Source: Bidens hawaiensis (taxonomy: Eukaryota; Streptophyta; Magnoliopsida; Asterales; Asteraceae). Taken from it: a stretch of 64,000 bases of DNA. How positions within the stretch are numbered: the first letter of the stretch is position 1; every line of letters begins with the position of its first letter. The translations under genes were made by a program, and so were the position numbers. Of the stretch, positions 10,390 to 22,500 are shown one piece after another. The notes below the pieces were generated by a model, which saw only the letters and a program-made list of their open reading frames with translations, did no database searches and had not been told where the DNA came from. Where the stretch lies: NCBI GenBank assembly GCA_021521415.1, contig JAIQDT010014645.1, positions 41,001 to 105,000 on the forward strand, in the 5' to 3' direction.

Positions 10390-12039
10390 TCCTCTGGTTT
10401 TCTGTATATGCTGCTGTCTTTGCAGGTATGTTTTACCATGTGGAAAATGTTGTAAATAATATCGAGAAACATTGTTGTGCTAGCTTACTGTTATTGGTTT
10501 GAGACCTTTATCAACTTTAATATATAATCTTCATGATTACTAAAAGAAGTTCATTGGAGCGACACAGATTTTAATGAAAGTAAAATGATCTGATTTTACA
10601 AACGTTTTATTTGTATGTTTTAATATCTTTTTATGTAATTATGCTCATGGGTATGACAAGCATCTGCGTGGTACGTTTAGCTTAGACCCTAATTTAATTA
10701 TGAGTCGGTTTCTGTCAAGTTAAAATAGCTTTGCTGGGACTCGGCTCAGTAGTTATAATACAAGTTGATTTTTTATAATACTAGTTTAGTAGTTTAGTCA
10801 AAAGATGGTATAGTAGGTAGGTATTGCTGTTTGGATTAGGTTGGATAATCTCTAACTTGTTTGCAAATCACTATCAGATTAAATACTGGTATTATTAAAA
10901 TCTTAAATCCAATAATTCAAAAAGAAACACGAGCTTGTTTTTTATTCGCTATGCTCTGGCTGGATGAATCCTCCGTGCTCACTCGATCAATCGATGGACG
11001 AGGGAATTGTAAAGATATGGAGTGCCATTTGATGTGCATTTAATGTACTGGAAACATGTAACTAAAACAGACCATACGCTTGCATTTTATAGGTGTGAAC
11101 CAAATAACAAGATTTTGTTGAAATGACGCAATGATTCGTGAGAGTGTTAACTTCATTAACTTGAATGTTATGTCAGTACCAAAGGTATTCATGGCTATGT
11201 TCGGCTTCTCTTTGGAATTAACACCGTCTCTGACCCAAATTCAGGTTGATTTTCTGTTTAGCGAACCCGATGGAGAGGGTAGAGAGGAAAGCCACCAACC
11301 AATCAAAATATTCCTTATTTTATTTTTGTTTATTTTGATTCATCAATCTTCATACACCCTCTACTTTTGACATGGCAACATAGTTACTGTCGGTAACTGG
11401 CATGCCCATAGGAACTTTGAGTAATTTACTTATTGTTGATTGTCTAAGTTGCTCATGATGCCTAGTTAAAGTTGATAAGTCATTGCTACTGATTGCCTAA
11501 GTTAATATTGATTGCCCAAGTTATTACGATATAATAGTTAATGTCGATGCAGTTACTACTAATAATTTGCATACTGATGATGTGATTACTACCGACATTG
11601 ATTTTACTGTCGTTCATAGTTGCTAATCACGACCAGTTATTATTCACAAACTGAAATGCCGGGCCGGACCAATTCAATTTCCTAAGGCTTTCAATATAAT
11701 AAATCATTTTTTTTTTCTTAGCCCACGTAGCAACCTCTAAACCTCTTTATTATAGTTTTGCCCCTTAGACCTTAGTACTTAGTAGGGCGCCCGTCTAACC
11801 CCTTAAAAGGCTCTCTATGAACACTCGAGCATGGGGCTTTGCTTGCTTGAATCCTCAAGGAACCTAGGTGTCAAAAATCGAAAAAGAGTATTGAATGAGC
11901 ATGCACTCCTTAAATTTATTTAGATTCAATTTGGTTTTATACAAATCCAACTCGCTACAATGAGTTGATGACATCAGAATCATCAATATATGATAACAAA
12001 CCAACAAGAAATGAGCCTAAACTTTTGATATAAGCTTAC
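10390..12039. other. 3' flank of the F-box gene and intergenic DNA
   Basis: The first few hundred bases are probably 3' UTR. Further on, 11390-11640 is a degenerate block of TTACTACTGATTGCC-like repeats. 11650-11830 is a GC-richer repeat remnant. I see no conserved coding region. Confidence 0.4.
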
Positions 12040-14455
12040 TGTAACGTCCGTAAATTTCCGATAAAAAGGTTTAGCCTTGTAGTGTTGTGTACACCTTCGG
12101 GCTTGACCCGGCATTCTTTCGTGAGCTCTTGGCCACCCTCGTAAACGTTTCTCACTTAACTTTTCTTACAAATTCGACCATTTGTAAAGTGGAGGGGCTA
12201 GGATGTATTATTATTATATTATAATACAAAAAAAAAATAAAACCCTAACACCCTAGTGGTCCGATCGGCGCCCCCCCCACCTCCCCCTCTCTTCTCGATT
12301 TTCGTGCAAGACCAGCTCGTTCCGGCCATCCAAACTTCAATTCCAGGTCGGTATTATATGTATACAACTCTTTTTCACCTTAATTCATCCTCATGGCGTG
12401 TTTATTCGTCGAAATTCGGTTGTTTTTAGGCTTGTCGGGTGGCTGTCCAAATGGGCAGTTTCGGGGCTGTTTCGGCTAAGGTTTTTGCACCACAAACTTC
12501 CTAGGTATGTCACTTACAACGTACTAAAGTTTCATGGTCATTGGAATTGGTTAGGTCGGCCAATTGATAATAGTTTGAAAACTAGGATTCGGTTGACTAG
12601 TTTGTGAGTTGTTGTGTTTAACGCGTTGTTTGAGGGAATGGACAACCAATTCGAATGTTGTAGACTCGGCATGATATGTTGGCTGTGAAAAAAAACTGAT
12701 TTTTTTTAGTATTTGGGGTGGATTGGTTGTCGGTTACTTGAACGGGTTGGTACGGCGCAAATTCGTGTTTATTGGTAATTTGTGCATCGTGCTTGTGAAT
12801 TACCGACCCATTCAACTCGTGTAGCATCGTGTGGACTTGTTGGCTGTGATTTTACTAAATTTGGTCCACACGGGGCTGAGTCGGTATCTAAGTGCATAAA
12901 TAACCCGTTAACGCGCGTATTTGATAAAGTTAACAACTTTCGGGGGTAAATTGGGAATCCTTTGTCCCCGGAATTAACTAAGGGTGGTTTTGGTAAATAC
13001 ATGGCCTCGGGGGCTGATGTAATTGGATTTGGTAATGTCAAGGCTTTAGGTCAATCAAATCATGTCAGAACGTCTCGTAGGATAAGCGAGTCGGTACGTT
13101 TAGTTAGTAATCTTTGTGTGCAATCCGACAGGCTTGTAAACTGTGGATTGGCTTTGAAGTTCTCATACCTATTGTTATTTGATTGGCTCGTTTTAGGTGA
13201 GTTCATGATGTCCTTTTTAATCTTTTTACGTTTTGGGCTAGCATACACACCTTATTATGATTTTAACCGATTTTAATTCGTTTAAACTATTGGTTTGGTA
13301 TTGTATGATCTTGTTTGTGGTTGTGCCTTTATGAAGACATGTGTAAATTATATTTTATGCCTTAGGATATTTTAGACTCGTTTAAGGTCATATATCCCTT
13401 AAGGTTATACATTTTACTTGGGCTCTAAGCCTCGAGGTTGCTATTAGGCTTAGTATTGAATGCCTAAATTGTTCATTATTTATGGATTGTATATGGTGAT
13501 ATTGTTGGTTGGATGTTTGAATTAGATGTTTGTATGTGTGTATGTGAATGTGTATGTGATGGTAAACTGTGACCGGGTCAAATATATTACTCGGGGAGGA
13601 CCCGGGGTGAGGAGGCCCGTATTGCATGTTTATGACCTAGCGGGTCAAATATATTACTCGGGGAAGACTCGGGGTGAGGAGGCCCGCCGTTCTATAAACC
13701 GTGGTCGGGTCAAATATATTACTCGGGGAAGACCCGGGGTGATGAGGCCCGTATCACGTGTTTGGTATGTTAAACCGCGACCGAGTCAAATATATTACTT
13801 GGGGATGACCCGGGGTGAGGAGGCTTGTGTTGCGTGATTTTGTTTTATTAAACTGTAACCGAGTCAAATATATTACTTGGGGATGACCCGGGGTGAGGAG
13901 GCTCGTGTTGCATGATTTTAACGGTTTTGTTAAACCGCGGCTGGGTCAAATATATTACTCGGGGAAGACCCGGGGTGAGGAGGCCTGTGCTGCGTGAAAA
14001 GATGTTTAATGTTTTATTTACTTATGATTTGGTTAAGAAAAGCTATTTGTGATTTTATGGACTCATGATTTTCCCCTACATTCCATACTCATGGAATTTA
14101 AATTTTTAATGAATGTCGTTTATGAAAACTTGAACTTACTCAGCTTAAGCTGACTTTGTGTGTATGTTAGATTGACTTTCAGGTTAAGAAGTGGATGCTA
14201 CCGCTTGGACGTGCTGGATGCTACTCGGGAGGTTGAAGGCATTTCTGGCCGAGGATTTCAAATAAAACAGATATTTTATTTATATTTGATTTTGGACACT
14301 TGTACCTGTGTTTGGGATTTTTAAATACTTACACTTTTTCCGCTGTTATTTACTCTGAACTTGTTTTAAACAAAACGAATCGTTTGGTTTTAAATATTTG
14401 TGAATTTGTGGACGTGATTACCAACACTTGGATTCCCGTGATTCGGGGTCTTACA
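12040..14455 (+). mobile_element. 2.4-kb LTR-like block, possibly a solo LTR of a gypsy chromovirus
   Basis: It starts TGTAACGTCCG and ends GGGGTCTTACA, the usual TGTAA...TTACA borders of large plant gypsy LTRs. No gag or pol lies on either side. The flanking five bases are CTTAC and CTTGG, which only partly match, so a clean target duplication is not shown. A GC-rich transition at 12240-12360 could be the transcribed start. It contains the tandem array at 13570-14000. Confidence 0.5.
13570..14000 (+). repeat. six tandem units within the LTR-like block
   Basis: About 50 conserved bases recur six times at intervals of roughly 66-83 bases (near 13574, 13638, 13706, 13781, 13861, 13943). Each unit reads GGGTCAAATATATTACT, then CGGGGAAGACCCGGGG, then TGAGGAGGC. 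GGGTC and GACCC within a unit are inverted and could pair. Spacers between units vary. Confidence 0.9.
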
Positions 14456-15550
14456 CTTGGTTATAATTTAGGTTGTGTAAAAAACTTTTGTATAAAAATA
14501 GTTTGTATAAAAATAGGTTATAATAAAAAATTAAAAAAATAGGTTATATAATTTAGTTTCAACACTAAATATACATATTGTTTTAATAAAAATACATATA
14601 ATAAAAAAAATAAAAAAATTCGAGCCTAACTGGGTGTCGGGCCTGCGGCCGTCGACCACCCCGCCACACCTTATTGCCGGCCTTGCTCATATGTTGCATA
14701 TTGTTTACAATTGTCATTTGTTTTGCTACTGGAAAAAAAACACTTGCGTTTTAAATCAACTGTGCCAAACACATGCCGTTAAAAAAAACAAACAAACAGA
14801 AACTAATGGAAAGCTTGATATGTATAAAACTTGAATTGAATATAGTTTTGAAAAGAGTAGGACAAGCTCTTAGTAAGGGTAAATTTGTATCAAACTGGAT
14901 TTTAATAATTCAACATGTAATGTAATAGTTTTTAGTGTTAACGTGATCAATGACACTATTAACTTAAACTTTCGTTTCTAATGATAATCCCACCCTATAA
15001 GAAAAGTAACCTAGTTTCCCATAACTAATTTATGTTGTTTCAAATCAATTCACAACATTCCGAATTTGAACAATAAAACTCAATAATTTGTTAGGGCATG
15101 TGTAGTTAGTTTCTTCTTATAATGATACTATTATTGACAACAAAATGAAAAGCAAAAATAAAAATTTATAAACATGATTAAAAGATAAAAACGATGTTTA
15201 AGTGTCTGTTACATATAACTAACTGGATTAGTAACTAACACATGCCCCTAATGATAATGGATCGAGCATGAGATGAGTTTTAATACTTCAGTCTCATACC
15301 TAACACAAACCTAAGTGTCTGTTACATATAACTAACTGGGTTTGTGCATCTGAAAATTGCCAATGTGAACTCTTAAATCCGTTATTTGATCTCAAACTCA
15401 CTTAAAAACGGACTTGAATATAAAATACTTAACTACACTTACACTTTCAAGCTTCTAACAAACACAAAACACACTCATCAAATTGCTTAGATCACATTTA
15501 GTTTTAAACTTTTAATTAATGTGTAAGTAAACGAGTTCAGTTATCAGATA
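14456..15550. other. AT-rich intergenic stretch
   Basis: A-rich runs (14530-14620), a short GC-rich relic (14624-14690), then AT-rich DNA in which GTGTCTGTTACATATAACTAACTGG appears twice (near 15200 and 15315). No gene is seen. Confidence 0.4.
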
Positions 15551-15558
15551 GGTATCAC

Positions 15559-16320
15559 TAGAGGTGCACAAATCGGGTATTAGAAAAACCCGGGTTCGGA
15601 TATGGAATCGGGTTCGGGTATGATTGGGTATTGAAAAATCGGGTATTAGCGATACCCGGGTCGGGTTCGGGTCCGGGTATTGGCTTGAAAAACCATACTC
15701 TATATATCGGGTTCGGGTCGGGTATTGAACTGGGTTTTCAATACCTGAGTATTTCAATACCCTATTTCCGGGTATTGAAAAACGGGTCTGCTTCGTTTTT
15801 TTATCCTAACTCCATTTTTTTGCATGCAAACTTTAAAGTTCATTCAAACATATATAAACAACTAAACAATGATATAAAAAAACATATATTTTATGTGTTT
15901 TCAATTGTTGTTTGGTAAATTAAATGTGCTACTCTAAACAAGTATTTATATCAAATATTTGCTCCAAAAAGATTTGTTGGAGAACGGCTATAGATCGGTG
16001 GGCAGCCACACAGCCACTACCAAGTGCCAAGTGCCACACAGACACGTGTGCATAAACACTAATATCCGAGTATGTAAAAAAATCCGGTTCGGTATGCAAA
16101 AAACCTAGTTCGGGTATGCAAAAAACCCGGGTTTCGGGTATAACTAGAACTGGGTTTTGGGAATTATCGGGTTTAGATCGGGTGCGGGTTTCAGCATTGA
16201 AAGTTATACCCTATCCGTACCCTACGGGTAGGGTCGGGTTCGGGTATTAAAAACCCGGGTTTAAGAAAACCGGTTCCGGATTTTTTTTCAGGTCTGGTTC
16301 TGTTTTTTTTTGCACCTCTA
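15559..16320. mobile_element. hAT-type non-autonomous element with 8-bp TSD
   Basis: Flanked by perfect copies of GGTATCAC (15551-15558 and 16321-16328). The ends are TAGAGGTGCA on the left and its exact inverse TGCACCTCTA on the right. Inside are many GGGTTCGGGT and ACCCGGG words at both ends and an AT-rich middle. No transposase. It lies about 220 bases upstream of the RAE1 start codon. Confidence 0.92.
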
Positions 16321-16546
16321 GGTATCACCTAACCTCATATCCGTCTAAAACTCGTAAGGTTTTATAAAACAAATCCTTAATGGGCTTAACGTAGAGTAGC
16401 CCAAAATCTCTTATAAAACCTTTAACTTCTTATGCTGCTTCTTCCCTGTTTTGTTTTTGAAAAAGAAGAGTTGTGCTGTGCGTTAGGGTTGATTGAAACA
16501 CATCAATATCTTCAGCAACTAGTTGTTGTCTTCTACTACATTCGGC

Positions 16547-19500
16547 ATGAATTCAGCCTCCAATACCAATCCAAACAAGTCCACTGAGGTACTTACATCA
16601 ATCCCAATTTTACTAACTTCTCTAATTAATTGAAAAGGGTTTGTTTTTGTGGGTTTAAGGGTTTGAGTCATGATTGTGTGTAGGTTGTATCGCCTCCTAC
16701 TGATGCTGTATCCAGCCTTTGCTTCAGTCCCAAAGCCAATCATCTTGTTGCTACATCATGGGATAACCAGGTTACTTATTCTTTATTCTCTTGTTCTTCA
16801 AAACTATGTTATTTTACTTTTGCAAATTGTATAATATGCTTTGTTTGGCGTATTGTATGTTTAGTAATAATTATCTAAAAACTGAGTTTAAGCCACATTC
16901 CAACACCCTAGTATTTATTCTTTATTACACCTAGTTTGAGACACGGGTAGCTCTTGAAATTACAATATTTAATAAATAATCGATATACAAGAAACAATAA
17001 ACCTATTAAACATTATTAATACACAATCGCTGTACAATACTCTTTAAAACAATTTTAAAGTAAGAGATTATTACAAATATCAAATATTTGAAAAAAAATA
17101 GAAAGTAAATATTAATTTAACTAATTTTGAAGCATAAATTTTAATAATGGTAAATATTATTTACTATTATAACTTTGTTAAAAAGGGTGAGGTTTAATGT
17201 GGGATAGATATAGATATAGATATAGATTATTGTTGTTGTTGTTAGTATTATTATTATTATTATCTCACCAATATGCTTATTTTTCTTTTGTAATTTGGTT
17301 TTCATATGCTTAGCAATCATTTAAAGACTGACTTCACTCTTGTTAGGTATATTATGCATCTTTCCATTAAATTAAAATATTGTTGCAGGTTAGATGTTGG
17401 GAAGTAACGAAAAATGGAAATACAGTTAGCACTGTAGCAAAGACATACATGGCTCATGATCAACCTGTAAGCTCTAACTTATTTTACTAGTTTTGATACT
17501 TTTTTTGTGTGTGTTTTTTTTTTGTTTTATTTTAATGAATGATGTATGTGATGAAGGTTTTATGCTCATCATGGAAAGATGACGGAACCACGGTCTTCTC
17601 TGGCGGCTGTGATAAGCAAGTTAAGATGTGGCCATTATTGTCTGGCGGTCAACCGACAACTGTGGCGAGGCATGATGCACCCGTGACTCAGGTTGCTTGG
17701 ATTTCAGAGATGAACCTTTTGGTTTCAGGAAGCTGGGATAAAACTCTAAGGTGTGTACTTAGTTAGGTATTGGGCACAGGTGTGCATGAATTGAAATCGA
17801 AATAATCAACCTATAATCCAAATAACCAACTCATAACCTAAATAACTAACATATCCGAACCGAACTAAATAGACCCAAACCAAAACGATTGTCTGGTTTT
17901 ATGTCAGAAACCGAATTTCAGGTCTGGTTTTGTCTTTTTATGTAAAATCGTTTTACTTGATTACTTGTTATGGAATTTGTGGATTGAAATTTATTTTAAA
18001 TGCTAAATAATTTATAAAAATTTAATAAATGGTGTCTTGCAAAAATTTCATGCCCAAATGTGTAATTACTAGTTGATTATTAATATACAAAATTTAGGCC
18101 CAGATGTGTAAATAATCAATTTATTATTAAAAAAAATACAGGCTCAGAGTTTCAGGCCCAAGTTCATTTTTTGGGTCATTTTTTCAGCCCACAAGTTAGA
18201 AGCAAGTTAGAAGACTGAAAGGCAAAATAGAAAAAATGAAGCCCAAACCATTGTGAAAACTTAAAAACTGATGCAGAATTATCTCCATATTTGAATTTTG
18301 ATTTTTAATATCTTTTATTATTTTATGTTTATCTCGTTTCCTAGTTTATCTTTTCCTTGATTAGTATAAGTAGGGATCTTGGTTGTTTAGTTTCTTAGTT
18401 TTGATTAAGTTTATTATTATATAAGAACATTGTTCTTGGAACTTCGGTTCAATTTATCGTCTTTTGATTAATCATGAGTCTCTCGAGCCATTGATTGCTT
18501 CCGAAACGGCATCAGTTGTTATCAGAGCTTTTGGTTCTCAAATGGCTAGACGTGAGGATGAATACTATCTTGCTCGTAGATTCGCCGCCTGAGGCAACGG
18601 CAGAAGTATGTCTAATTCATGTGCCTACGGTAGAGATTGGTATTCTACTAGCAGAGTCGCCGCGAGAGGCAGCAGTGGAATCCATCCCGACCCGCGGGAT
18701 CTTAAGATCGAACGATTCCGACAACGAGTCCGTGATCTTGAAGAAATTAAACGACTCCGCCAACGAGTCCGGGATCTTGAAGAGATCAAACGGCTCCGAA
18801 AACGAGTCCGCGATCTCAAGTTACAAAGGGAGACACGCAAGGCGGAAACCGAGTCGAGCATCGTTGTCTGGGACGAAGGTGGCGACGGAGAGTAGCATCC
18901 GTTTGGCGGTCACCAACCTCGGTTCGATGAACCAATCTATCATGAGTATGTATCGGAAGAAGGTCCGAAGTTTGATGAAGACGGATTTGATTTCGATGAA
19001 GAATGGTTGTTTTTGCAAAATATTCGTAACGGAGTTACCGATGATGGGATGGCTACAACTGGTTCTGCAGTGAACATGGATGGTGAGGCGGTGGCTTTGG
19101 GCAATGACGAGGTCGCTAGTGGTTTTGATTTGAATTTTGAAATCCCATTATCTTTGCCCACAATTATAGGTAATTTTAATGTTGCTAAAGATAATGATGA
19201 TTTATATTGTGAGATGATTCTTGAACCCTTTAGGAGTAAATCTCACACCAATTTGCAAAGTAAAAATCAAAATGCCGAAATTAGTGGAGTTGCCAACGGT
19301 GAGAATATTTTAATCAAAAATAGGAGTAAATCTCCTTGTGTCAAGCAATTAATAACAAAACCTTTAACGGAGGAACCCACACAATTTGATGGAAATCATT
19401 CTCAAAAGTTGGAGGTTCCATTTATGGGTAATTGCATACCTATACATAGCATTTTATATGGGCTACCTGCTAAAGCTCATGAGGAAGCACAAATTAATGG

Positions 19501-22500
19501 TGGGCGTAGGCTTTCAAAGGAAATTCAACTAAATATGGATCATAATTTATCTAGTGATGCTGGAACTAAATTTATTGGACTGGATGATAAGGATATTTCA
19601 ATTAGTCGGGAGCCCAAGAATACAAATGTTGAAGTTCAAATGAAGCTCAACAATTCGAACAAATCACGAGCCGAGCTTCCGTTTGATCCGGGTGGCTTTG
19701 ATCGAAAGGCGAAACTTGAGGACGAGTTTTTTCGAAGAAAGGGAGAATGATGCAGGATTATTTCATAATTTGAATTTTTATTTTAATATCTTTTATTAGT
19801 TTAAGTTTATCTTGTTTCCAATTTTATCTCATTTTATTTTAGTATAAGTTAGGGTTGAGAGTTATGTAATTTTCAGTTTTTTGATTAAGTTTATTATTAT
19901 ATGAACATTGTTCTTGGAACTTCGGTTCAATTTATCGTCTTTTGATTAATCATGAGTCTCTCGAGCCATTGATCGCTTCCAAGCTGCATCAGTTGGTATC
20001 AGAGATTTTGGTCTCAAATGGCTCGACGTGGAGGTGAATACTTGTTTGATCGTAGAGTCGCCGACAGAGGCAACGACAGAAGTATTTTCTATTCACGTGC
20101 TCGTGGAGAAGATCAATGTCCTACTTGCAGAGTCGCCGACCGAGGCAGCGGTGTAGTATGTTCCGACCCACGGGATCTTAAGAAGACCAAGCGACTCCGA
20201 CAATGAGTCCGCGATCTTGAAGAGATCCATCGGCTCCGAAAACGAGTCCGCGATCTCGAGTTACAACGGGAGATGCGCGAGGCGGAAACCGAGTCGAGCA
20301 CCGTCGTCTGGGACGAAGGTGACAACGGAGACCAGCATCTGTTTGGCCATCAACCACCGTGGTTCTATGAACCGATCTATGAAGATGAATCTTGTCATGA
20401 GGGTTTTTCGGAAGACGAACCTAAATTCGATGAAGACGGGATTAATTTTGATGAAGAATGTCTATTTGTGCAAACCGTTCTTAACGGGATTACTATTCAA
20501 CAGAACGAGCCCATGAAAGAAACAGACGGTATGTTTGATTTATGGCATACAAATGTGGGTGCCAACTGTGTTGCTACTGTGGCAAACAATGGTCAGGTCG
20601 GTAATGATGAATTGGTTGTTGAGACGATGACAAAAATACAGCCAAGATACATGAGTGAATTGCAAGATGCATCGCAAACTTCGGGATCACGGGATTTGAA
20701 AGTCAAGAAGATAATGGTTTGACTTTTGAATCACAATTTTTGGGATTTATCAAGGATGAGCAGATTGGTTCGTCGCAAAATAGAGAGGTATTAAATGATA
20801 GATTGATTAATATGGTAGCTCCCTCTTTTTTGGAAACAAGAATTAGCGAAACTAATATGATAAGTGATGGTGCCAATTTTGAAGATTTCCATGCACTTTT
20901 TACGGCCTCCTCTCTAAGGATGAAAGTCAAATCAACTTTATTTTAAAAATACACAAGAGATGGTGAGGCCTATTACTAAAGATGCATGGGTGGAAATAAG
21001 TTGTAGATTGTATGCAAATTCTATACCGAAATTCTTAAATGCACCAAACACGACTAAACACGACTAAACACGACTGGGCTATGTGATCCTAATGGGTGTC
21101 ACGATTATGTTGAAGTAAAACATCAAATCCCATTTGGGTATGTTCCTCTCAATTAATGTAAACAAACTATTCTGTGTGAACTGCAGCCACAAGAGAACTG
21201 GGAAACTCGGTTGTTATACAAAGCTCCTCGTGCTAATCAAAATCAGGAAAAACGAGCCGATCTTTTCAACTTTCTCAAGACTCGAGGACGAGTCTTTTTC
21301 AAAGACGGGGAGAAGGAGGTGGCGAGACCCGACAACCCAATAGACCCAGGTGGTACAAGTTTAGGGTCGGGTGAGACGGCTCGTGAAGTTCAATTAGTCG
21401 AGCGGGTAAAGTCGAGAGCAAACACGAACCGTTCTAATGCTACATTCGACCGGGGTGGTATACGTTCAGAGTCGCGCGGGGTGTTTTGCAAAGTTGAATT
21501 GTTGGGGCATGTCATGAAGTTAATAAATAAGGAGCGTGTTGATGTTCCTTTCGATCCAGGTGGCTTTGGTCCGAAGGCAAAACTCGAGGACAAGTTTTTT
21601 CAAAGATGGGGAGTATGATGTAGAATTATCTCCATATTTGAATTTTGATTTTTAATATCTTTTATTATTTTATGTTTATCTCGTTTCCTAGTTTATCTTT
21701 TCCTTGTTTAGTATAAGTAGGGATCTTGGTTGTTTAGTTTCTTAGTTTTGATTAAGTTTATTATTATATAAGAACATTGTTCTTGGAACTTCGGTTCAAT
21801 TTATCGTCTTTTGATTAATCATGAGTCTCTCGAGCCATTGATTGCTTCCGAAACTGCATCAAAAACAGTTTTCAAAAACTCAGAAACTTACTTTTTTGTT
21901 TTTGGTTCTGTTTGAGCCAAAATTGAAAATTCGAAACCAAACAGTTTACAAACACTCAGAAATTGAGTTTTCTGTTCTTTGTTCGGTTTGAGCCAAAAGC
22001 GAAAAACCAAAACCGATCGGTGTTCAAAATCCCAAAAACGAAATTTTAGTTTTTGGTCGGTTTGAGTTCCAAACCGACCCAAACCTACCCGTGCACACCC
22101 CTAGACTAGAGTTGATTTTAAGATTTTTATGTAAGATGCTACTGGTGGTCTGGTTTCTCGTGTTTAGTTTAGTTTAGTTTTTCTTTATATATTACTTCAC
22201 ACATGATTTGATTATAATTTTTTTTAACTTTTATTTTATGCCATCTGTTTTAGGTACTGGGATTTAAGACAATCGACTCCAGTTCACACACAACAACTTC
22301 CAGACCGTTGCTATTCACTTTCAGTGAAACATCCCTTAATGGTTGTGGCCACTGCTGATAGAAATCTTATTGCATTCAACTTACAAAACCCACAGGCAAA
22401 CTCAATTTCAGATTATTATTATTGTTATTATTATTATCTTCTTTTTTCTAAATGGCCAAATTGAGTTGACTTTTATATCAAACAGGCAGAGTTTAAGAGA

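Larger units (their letters stand above)
18269..21861 (+). mobile_element. three-LTR non-autonomous retroelement (LTR-body-LTR-body-LTR)
   Basis: Three LTRs of 244-246 bases bound two bodies. The whole is flanked by one 5-bp duplication AAAAC (18264-18268 and 21862-21866). Each of the first two LTRs is followed by a tRNA-Met-type primer site, and each of the last two is preceded by a purine-rich tract. The outer LTRs are almost the same and the middle one is diverged. Bodies encode a gag-like N-terminus and a short pol-like C-terminus but no protease, RT or integrase, so movement would need enzymes from another element. Confidence 0.88.
17777..22103. mobile_element. hAT-like element in RAE1 intron 4, split by a retroelement
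   Basis: The left end CAGGTGTGCATG (17777) and the right end, read inward, TAGGGGTGTGCACG (22103) are hAT-like. The interior (AACCGAA and CAGGCCCAA words, ATAAATGGTGT) resembles the element at 33409-33917 in a SERK intron. The retroelement at 18269-21861 interrupts it. The outer 8-mers do not match, so the borders are tentative. Confidence 0.5.

Noticed and set aside
12398..13837. Several ORFs of 60-104 codons in the LTR-like block
   Set aside because: Low complexity, overlapping on both strands, no domain; repeat-derived.
13570..14000. CRISPR-like array
   Set aside because: Plant nuclear DNA; long drifting repeats with variable spacers inside an LTR, no cas genes.
12040..14455. Confirmed solo LTR
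   Set aside because: Flanking bases CTTAC/CTTGG match only in part, so I keep it as LTR-like.
16519..16743. 74-codon minus ORF
   Set aside because: Antisense of RAE1 exons 1-2.
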